A stretch of DNA of 5,256 nucleotides. It comes from Pseudomonadota bacterium. Lineage in GTDB: Bacteria > SAR324 > XYD2-FULL-50-16 > JAHJRI01. Positions 1-3,919 of this stretch are shown here, in pieces (positions within the stretch are counted from its first letter, which is position 1; each line of letters opens with the position of its first letter). Location of the stretch: assembly GCA_022360105.1 (NCBI GenBank), contig JAKSDL010000148.1, positions 1 to 5,256 on the forward strand, read 5' to 3'. The translations under genes were made by a program, and so were the position numbers. Below the pieces are notes generated by a model. The model was not told the origin of the DNA, did not search any database, and saw only the letters and a list, made by a program, of their open reading frames with translations.

Positions 1-815
1 AAACTAAGTTTAAACAGATCCCTATCCGTATTTCTTTCAATGATGCCGGTATGCCGGTTTACATCGATTTCACCGTTCTCCAGCATAGCCGAGGTAAAAG
101 GGGTCGCTGTCAAATAAGTATCCCCATGATCATCTGTTTTATACCCGATTGCATTTCGTTCAACCGAGGAGATGATTTCCAAGGGCTCCCGTTGCAGGTC
201 TCCGAAATCACTGGGCATACATTCACTTTTGCTCCATTGTACAAGGCTGTCATTGCGGCCTCCCCCCGTCATGGATTCCCAGAAAACCTCATTTCTATCA
301 CTGCAGTGACTATGATGCATACGAAAACTATGCTCCAGTTCATGTCCTGCCTTACCAGCTATATGGTGTGGCTCGCTACCTTCGGCAGTAACAAATCCCC
401 CACCTGAAGCAGAAAAATACGAACCGGAAGTACCCCCTATCCCTGGAGTTTTGATATAGACGCTGGTTCTTGGCGTATCGGTTAATGTCGCATCCTCATA
501 CCTCTGTGGATCTGTTGTCACATTAACCGGAAAGGGACGGAATTTTTCCGCCACTCTTTCCCAAATATATTTAATCTCTTCCAGTTCCTGTTGATTAAAG
601 GCATTTGGATCATCGTCACCACCAACCATGGAGTAGGGCACTTCGCCGTCAAACATCAAATAGATGGTTTCAGAGGCTTCAGGATAACTGTTGTAAACGG
701 GAACACATAAATCTCCACAATCCTGTGCCGAGAGGGGATTTGAATAAAAACAGAGGATTATAGAAAAAATGAAGATAACTTTGAGTGTTGACCTGTCGAT
801 GATCGCTCGTACCAT
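1..815 (-). CDS. Secreted metzincin-like zinc metallopeptidase homologue, 3' end cut by window edge
   Basis: This frame stays open for 271 codons from ATG at 815 to the window edge, so the C-terminus is missing. Residues 1-30 form a signal peptide: basic start, hydrophobic stretch about 13-24, and a likely cleavage after LSA at residue 30, so the product is exported. The central part carries HELEHSFRMHH at residues 158-168, fitting HExxHxxxxxH with H158, H162 and H168 as zinc ligands and E159 as the catalytic base. The glycine normal at position 8 of the metzincin motif is Arg165. M182, within ESMTGGG, is a candidate Met-turn, followed by VQWSKSE (192-198). The upstream FRPFPVNVTT and downstream DDHGDT (228-233) and ERNTDRDLF segments match my memory of large secreted bacterial proteins with this core. 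Cysteines at 33 and 37 may form a disulfide. Substrate is unknown. The start is supported by a good ribosome binding site. The gene is divergent from the regulator gene. Coding status is confident; proteolytic activity is inferred. Confidence 0.85.
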   Translation of the reverse strand, partial: MVRAIIDRSTLKVIFIFSIILCFYSNPLSAQDCGDLCVPVYNSYPEASETIYLMFDGEVPYSMVGGDDDPNAFNQQELEEIKYIWERVAEKFRPFPVNVTTDPQRYEDATLTDTPRTSVYIKTPGIGGTSGSYFSASGGGFVTAEGSEPHHIAGKAGHELEHSFRMHHSHCSDRNEVFWESMTGGGRNDSLVQWSKSECMPSDFGDLQREPLEIISSVERNAIGYKTDDHGDTYLTATPFTSAMLENGEIDVNRHTGIIERNTDRDLFKLS

Positions 816-820
816 TTTTT

Positions 821-826
821 GCTCCT
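821..826 (-). promoter_or_regulatory. Ribosome binding site of the metallopeptidase-like gene
   Basis: On the minus strand the sequence reads AGGAGC, then five A residues, then ATG. This is a strong Shine-Dalgarno match at good spacing. It fixes the start at 815, which also places the signal peptide exactly at the N-terminus. Confidence 0.8.
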
Positions 827-875
827 GATAATATTCAAAAAAAATCATGTATCAGATAGGTTAATGTTTTGCTAA

Positions 876-895
876 ATTGCTAATTTTACTGCAAT
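876..895. promoter_or_regulatory. Inverted repeat ATTGC-N10-GCAAT, possible operator
   Basis: Perfect 5-bp arms, 876-880 and 891-895, are separated by ten AT-rich bases, 61-80 bases upstream of the metallopeptidase-like start codon. The right arm plus flank, GCAATAAG, is the same as the right half of the palindrome at 3435-3450. The spacer is ten rather than six, so it is not the same site geometry. It may be an operator for the divergent gene, or chance. Confidence 0.25.
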
Positions 896-1267
896 AAGAC
901 CTGATCTCACAGTTATTTAAAAAGCGCTCGAAAAACTGCTGGTCCTGGATTGAGTACTGCGGTCTCAATTTCAGCTTGTTCCGATGAAGAAACAGAACAA
1001 ACAAAAGCTTGACACTGCGTTATCAGATCAATCCTAAACATACGATTAACAGGCTCTCAAGGGTTTTATAAATGGCAACTGAGGAATAGTAGAAATTCTT
1101 TTTGGAAATTGGAAGGAAGATTTTTGAAAAAGTTAAACGTTTTAAATAATACTTTGTAATTATAGTAATTTATTTATACGCTTTCAGGATTTGACTCAGA
1201 TTCAATGGTATAACCAACTGAAATATTAATTAAATCTCAGGTAAGTTCCAAGGTGATAAATGAAGTA

Positions 1268-1312
1268 GGGAACGTAGGAATTTGGGAATTGAGGAAGGAT
1301 CGGGGGGCGGAA
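1268..1312 (+). repeat. GGAA repeat with 8-bp period
   Basis: GGAA occurs at 1269, 1277, 1285 and 1293, exactly eight bases apart, and again at 1309, two periods later; the 1301 position is CGGG. The units approximate RGGAATTK. The strand is purine-rich. It looks like a degenerate short tandem repeat of the kind found between bacterial genes; function unknown. Confidence 0.55.
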
Positions 1313-1395
1313 TTCGGTTTGGGGTCATCGTCATCTTACGAAAATCCAAAGATGCAAGGCTGACCTCTTCACCTTCACACGACCTCATCGCCCCC
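1303..1395. other. Nested complementary arms, possible structured RNA or imperfect hairpin
   Basis: Three sets of arms nest in order. The outer pair is GGGGGCG (1303-1309) with CGCCCCC (1389-1395). The middle pair is GGTCA (1323-1327) with TGACC (1361-1365), extendable by a G-U pair. The inner pair is CATCTT (1332-1337) with AAGATG (1349-1354), closing an 11-base loop. The nesting and the local rise in GC would suit a folded RNA of about 93 bases, but the internal loops are large and no known RNA family is recognised. Strand is undetermined. Confidence 0.25.
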
Positions 1396-1434
1396 TAAGA
1401 ACTGTACAGGACGGTTTCCCTTCATAAAGCTCAA

Positions 1435-1449
1435 GACTTTCCGAAAGTC
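1435..1449. promoter_or_regulatory. Perfect dyad GACTTTC-C-GAAAGTC
   Basis: Seven-base arms flank one central C. As DNA this resembles an operator for a dimeric regulator. As RNA it would be a small stem with a short loop. It lies about 250 bases before the regulator gene and has no following T-run, so it is not a terminator on the plus strand. Confidence 0.3.
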
Positions 1450-1481
1450 AAGTCGAATTTGGAATCTGGCAGCTGGCATAA

Positions 1482-1493
1482 CTGTATTTACAG
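1482..1493. promoter_or_regulatory. Perfect dyad CTGTATTTACAG
   Basis: Arms CTGTA and TACAG flank TT. It is followed by a looser dyad, AGGT-N5-ACCT, at 1506-1518, which shares the TATTTAC core on the same strand. The pair may be operator-like elements upstream of the regulator gene. The binding protein is unknown. Confidence 0.25.
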
Positions 1494-1528
1494 AACCCCA
1501 AATTGAGGTTATTTACCTAAAACAGTAC

Positions 1529-1559
1529 TTGAACGTTAAGGCTGTCAATTGACGATAAT
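1529..1559 (+). promoter_or_regulatory. Weak candidate sigma-70 promoter for the regulator gene
   Basis: TTGAAC (1529-1534, 4 of 6 consensus) is followed by a 19-base spacer and GATAAT (1554-1559, 5 of 6). The spacer is longer than the ideal 17. The perfect palindrome GTCAATTGAC (1544-1553) fills the right side of the spacer and abuts the -10, where a bound repressor would block polymerase. Initiation would fall near 1566, giving a leader of about 130 bases. It is the best sigma-70-like pair I found before the gene, but still weak. Confidence 0.25.
1544..1553. promoter_or_regulatory. Perfect palindrome GTCAATTGAC
   Basis: A 10-bp self-complementary sequence lies directly against the candidate -10 element. 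Its position suggests an operator if the promoter is real. Ten-base palindromes do occur by chance, so support is modest. Confidence 0.25.
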
Positions 1560-1562
1560 CAC

Positions 1563-1590
1563 ACGAACCGAATCACCTATCCGGTTTCGT
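1563..1590. other. Small bulged hairpin before the regulator gene
   Basis: ACGAA plus CCG (1563-1570) can pair with CGG (1582-1584) and TTCGT (1586-1590), leaving T1585 bulged and an 11-base loop. It would lie at the start of the regulator's leader if transcription begins near 1566. There is no T-tract after it, so it is not an intrinsic terminator. Confidence 0.25.
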
Positions 1591-1666
1591 CCTAAAGGCT
1601 GACGTAACTGGCGCTCCTGTCAAACATATTGTTAATTTGTAAACAGTGCCTAATCCTGACCGGTTT

Positions 1667-1682
1667 TAGCATGAACCTTGCC
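1667..1682 (+). promoter_or_regulatory. Degenerate sigma-54 -24/-12-like element at the regulator start
   Basis: TAGCATGAACCTTGCC aligns with the consensus TGGCACGRNNNTTGCW at the correct spacing, but the -24 GG is AG. Initiation would be near 1693, only two bases before the start codon, which would leave almost no leader. It could be chance, a weak autoregulatory promoter, or a sigma-54 docking site without productive transcription. Confidence 0.2.
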
Positions 1683-1694
1683 TAAGAAAATCTC

Positions 1695-3452
1695 ATGGAT
1701 ATCCTTAAAAAGTTACCTGACTCTTGGCTCTCTATTCTTAATGCGATGCATAACGGAATGATCGTCATTGATCACCAGGGTACGATTGTCATTTGTAATC
1801 AAGCCGCCAAAAGGATTTTCGGCAACGAAAAAGGCCTGGAGCCAGGCCGTCACTTCTCAGAGGTACGCCCAACGACCTGGGTCGACTTGAAAACCATTCT
1901 CGAAACCGGGGAATCCCAAATCGGTAAAAAGATTGAACTACCCAAAGCCACCATTATCGTCAACCGCACGCCAATTATAGAAGATGGAAATGTTTGTGGT
2001 GTGATATCGGTTTTTCAGGATATATCCGAGTATGAGAACATTATCTCGGAGCTCCAGGGTTACAAAAAACTTCATCGCGATCTTGAAGCTATCATCGAAT
2101 CTTCCTATGACGGACTCTATATTACCGATGGCAAGGCGGACACCATCTTTGTCAACAACGCTTATGAGAGAATTACCGGGCTTTCCAGGGAAAACCTGGT
2201 GGGAAGAAATATGCGGGATTTGGTGAAAGAAAAAGTATTCGACCATTCAGTAACCCTAGATGTACTCAAAAGTAAAGAATCCGTTACCATCATGCAGCAA
2301 ATCATGAAGGACAAAACGGTTATCGTTACCGGAACCCCTGTATTTGAAGACTCTGGTGATATCGGTTTGGTAGTGACAAATGTCAGGGACATTACGGAAC
2401 TGAATTACTTGCGCTCCCAATTGCAGAAAAGCCGTCGTATTAGTTCCCGATATCAGGAAACCTTGGGCGAATGGCATAAGTTTGAGCATATTTTGGAAGA
2501 GATGGTGGTTAAAAGCACCTCCATGGTGCAAGTTATCCAGAAGGCAATAAAAGTAGCCAAAGTTGAAACGTCTGTTTTAATCACCGGCGAATCGGGGGTG
2601 GGAAAAAGCATGCTGGCTCGCATTATTCACCAAATGAGCTCCAGGAAGGAAAAACCGTTTGTTAAAATTAACTGCGGAGCTATCCCCGAATCCCTGGTCG
2701 AAAGCGAATTGTTCGGTTACGAGAAAGGTGCCTTTACCGGTGCCGCTGCAGAAGGAAAAGCAGGCTTGATAGAGATTGGTGATACCGGCACTGTTTTTCT
2801 GGATGAGATAGCAGAACTCTCCCCGGCGCTACAAGTCAAGCTGTTGGATATTATTGAAAACAAGTCGTTCGTTCATGTGGGAGGAATCAACCCGATCTCG
2901 GTTGATATTCGCATCATTGCCGCCACTAATAAAAACCTGGAAGAAATGATGGAAAAAGGTCGGTTCCGCAAAGATCTCTACTACCGCTTAAACGTGGTTC
3001 CCGTTCATGTGCCGCCTTTGCGTCAACGAACAGAGGATATACCGGCGCTGATCAGCAAAATGCTGATTAAGTTGAACAGCCAGGGTAATGAGACAAAAGA
3101 AATTGACCCCGATGTCGTGGAACGATTGCGATCCTATCAGTTTCCCGGAAACGTGCGGGAGCTGATTAATGTCATCGAGAGAATGTTCGTGATGAGTGAT
3201 GGCAAGCAAATCAGCTTTCTGGATCTGCCGGAAGATATCAAGGAATCTCCCAACCTTTTGACAAACCTGATAACGGAAGACAAATCCCTAAAAGAAGCGG
3301 TGAGCGCTCTGGAGATTCATATGATCAACGAAGCTTTTCGTCACCATCACAGCCTGGCTTCTGCAGCCAAATCGTTAAAAATCCATCCTACGACTTTATG
3401 GCGAAAAATGGATCGTTATGGGATCAAAATGAATATTGCAAAAACGCAATAA
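1695..3452 (+). CDS. Sigma-54-dependent transcriptional activator with two PAS domains (PAS-PAS-AAA+-HTH)
   Basis: This 585-residue cytoplasmic protein is a bacterial enhancer-binding protein that uses ATP to open sigma-54 RNA polymerase promoters. Two PAS domains, about residues 10-112 and 130-236, probably sense a small ligand, redox state or cofactor. No receiver domain is present, so it looks like a one-component sensor rather than a phosphorelay partner. A helical linker (about 237-265) leads to the AAA+ domain (about 270-505) with Walker A GESGVGKS (298-305), an intact sigma-54-contacting GAFTGA loop (345-350), Walker B VFLDE ending at D370-E371, sensor ATN (410-412) and the RFRKDLYYRLN segment (423-433) with the arginine fingers. 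The C-terminal helix-turn-helix (553-577) contains AAKSLKIHPTTLWRKMDRYGI. All catalytic motifs are intact. An in-frame stop at 1683-1685 rules out a longer start; ATG 1695 has only a weak ribosome binding site, AAGAAA. Gene position points to the downstream receptor gene as its target. The signal is unknown. Confidence 0.96.
   Translation: MDILKKLPDSWLSILNAMHNGMIVIDHQGTIVICNQAAKRIFGNEKGLEPGRHFSEVRPTTWVDLKTILETGESQIGKKIELPKATIIVNRTPIIEDGNVCGVISVFQDISEYENIISELQGYKKLHRDLEAIIESSYDGLYITDGKADTIFVNNAYERITGLSRENLVGRNMRDLVKEKVFDHSVTLDVLKSKESVTIMQQIMKDKTVIVTGTPVFEDSGDIGLVVTNVRDITELNYLRSQLQKSRRISSRYQETLGEWHKFEHILEEMVVKSTSMVQVIQKAIKVAKVETSVLITGESGVGKSMLARIIHQMSSRKEKPFVKINCGAIPESLVESELFGYEKGAFTGAAAEGKAGLIEIGDTGTVFLDEIAELSPALQVKLLDIIENKSFVHVGGINPISVDIRIIAATNKNLEEMMEKGRFRKDLYYRLNVVPVHVPPLRQRTEDIPALISKMLIKLNSQGNETKEIDPDVVERLRSYQFPGNVRELINVIERMFVMSDGKQISFLDLPEDIKESPNLLTNLITEDKSLKEAVSALEIHMINEAFRHHHSLASAAKSLKIHPTTLWRKMDRYGIKMNIAKTQ
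3435..3450. promoter_or_regulatory. Predicted activator-binding site 1 (ATTGC-N6-GCAAT)
   Basis: A perfect 5-bp dyad, ATTGC-AAAAAC-GCAAT, lies in the last codons of the activator gene and reaches the first base of its stop codon. It sits about 210 bases upstream of the predicted receptor transcription start, a normal distance for a sigma-54 upstream activating sequence. The six-base spacer is the same as in the known TyrR box, and the activator's helix-turn-helix is of a similar kind. Confidence 0.65.
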
Positions 3453-3455
3453 GTC

Positions 3456-3469
3456 TTGCAAAAATGCAA
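3456..3469. promoter_or_regulatory. Predicted activator-binding site 2 (TTGC-N6-GCAA)
   Basis: TTGCAAAAATGCAA repeats site 1 with the same arms, spacer length and A-rich spacer. The centres (3442.5 and 3462.5) are 20 bp apart, about two helical turns, so two activator dimers would bind the same face. It lies just after the activator's stop codon. Confidence 0.65.
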
Positions 3470-3527
3470 AATCGCTCTAATCTCCTATTTTTTAAAGTAA
3501 TTTACTAATCATCCCAGCCCAGCCCTC

Positions 3528-3540
3528 AATCAACTCCTTG
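3528..3540 (+). promoter_or_regulatory. IHF-like binding site
   Basis: AATCAACTCCTTG matches the IHF core consensus WATCAANNNNTTR at every defined position, with an AT-rich tract on its 5' side (about 3486-3510). It lies between the activator sites and the promoter, about 115-125 bases before the predicted start, where an IHF bend usually helps an activator touch sigma-54 polymerase. Whether this organism uses IHF or another bending protein cannot be seen here. Confidence 0.5.
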
Positions 3541-3551
3541 CATTTTTTCAA
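3538..3551 (-). promoter_or_regulatory. Predicted activator-binding site 3, degenerate
   Basis: On the minus strand this reads TTGAAAAAATGCAA, one base different from site 2 (TTGC to TTGA). Its centre is about 110 bases before the predicted transcription start. It overlaps the IHF-like core by three bases, so the two proteins might compete or cooperate. It is weaker than sites 1 and 2 and could be an A-tract coincidence. Confidence 0.4.
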
Positions 3552-3627
3552 TAACTTTTGGAGACAAAAAAGTCATCTCGCCAATAATATTTAAGTAAGA
3601 TCAGCATCTTACAGTATAAAAACCTAT

Positions 3628-3643
3628 CGGCATAACCATTGCA
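3628..3643 (+). promoter_or_regulatory. Sigma-54 (-24/-12) promoter of the receptor gene
   Basis: CGGCATAACCATTGCA aligns with TGGCACGRNNNTTGCW. GG (3629-3630) and GC (3641-3642) are separated by exactly ten bases, and both GGCA and TTGCA are intact. Transcription should start near 3654. The adjacent upstream gene encodes a sigma-54 activator with an intact GAFTGA motif, which strongly supports the call. Confidence 0.85.
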
Positions 3644-3653
3644 CTTAGGAAGC

Positions 3654-3919
3654 CACAATTTTTCACTTGCACTCTTACGCAGTTCAATTTTCCTGAACAG
3701 TTCAAAAATGTATTGCTTTTAAGAGATATTCTCCAATGGATTTGCTGTTTCCTGGCCAATCCGGTTGGTATTAGAGCAAGATTCCCAGTTGCGCATAGTC
3801 AGTTTGGTACCGGAAAATCTGCGTCTGCAAGCGATCTATTTTGCAGCACTGGCATGACTGACAAAAGCGAGCTGAAGGAAATTGATAGACCTGGTCCGGA
3901 ACTGAGATAGAGATATGAA
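3654..3919 (+). other. Long 5' leader of the receptor gene
   Basis: The predicted transcript has about 266 untranslated bases. I recognise no riboswitch class; the GGCAAACC and ACGCAAAGCC signatures of the c-di-GMP-I riboswitch are absent. Local pairing is possible at CCAA-N5-TTGG (about 3758-3770) and CTGCAA-N10-TTGCAG (3825-3846). An 18-codon frame, ATG 3854 to TAG 3910, ends nine bases before the receptor ATG in the same frame. It has no clear ribosome binding site and is not called as a gene. The same frame is open from 3620 to the TAG, but the protein it would encode does not look like a receptor N-terminus. Confidence 0.45.
3682..3704. repeat. Alternating half-sites GTTCA / TGAAC / GTTCA
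   Basis: GTTCA (3682-3686), TGAAC (3694-3698) and GTTCA (3700-3704) form two overlapping dyads that share the middle arm, with spacers of seven bases and one base. They lie about 30-50 bases into the predicted transcript. In RNA the 5' pair can form a hairpin; in DNA they could be a regulator site. Function unknown. Confidence 0.35.

Larger units (their letters stand above)
816..1694. other. Divergent intergenic region without a convincing gene
   Basis: This 880-base stretch separates the minus-strand metallopeptidase-like gene from the plus-strand regulator. I see no open frame with protein-like composition, no tRNA-like cloverleaf and no transposase remnant. Bases 1120-1240 are very AT-rich, whereas 1300-1400 is a more GC-rich island. 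Contents listed separately are a dyad near the metallopeptidase gene, a GGAA repeat, a nested set of complementary arms and several short dyads ahead of the regulator. The length is generous for a simple promoter region, so an untranslated RNA or a decayed element is possible. Confidence 0.6.

Noticed and set aside
51..407. Plus-strand open frame of 118 codons
   Set aside because: It lies opposite the metallopeptidase-like gene, whose frame has a signal peptide, zinc motif and good ribosome binding site. The plus-strand product has no recognisable features.
946..961. Sigma-54-like TGG-N10-GC element on the plus strand
   Set aside because: Spacing fits, but the CA after GG and the first T of TTGC are missing, and no gene follows within 700 bases.
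1009..1014. Perfect -35 hexamer TTGACA
   Set aside because: No acceptable -10 hexamer lies 16-18 bases downstream.
1482..1493. CTGTATTTACAG as an SOS (LexA) box
   Set aside because: The E. coli-type box needs CTGT-N8-ACAG; here the spacer is four, so only the dyad is reported.
1938..3209. Several minus-strand frames and one plus-strand frame (2032-2226) inside the activator gene
   Set aside because: They are shadows of a fully conserved PAS-PAS-AAA+-HTH reading frame.
3456..3495. Intrinsic terminator after the activator gene
   Set aside because: The only hairpin is a 4-bp AT-rich palindrome, better explained as a protein-binding site; the T-run at 3488-3493 has no GC-rich stem before it.
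3713..3910. 65-codon plus-strand frame with a TTG start
   Set aside because: It has no ribosome binding site and no protein-like pattern, and lies in the predicted leader. It is kept only as a comment on the leader.
3654..3919. Cyclic-di-GMP or other known riboswitch in the receptor leader
   Set aside because: The conserved core sequences of classes I can recall are absent.
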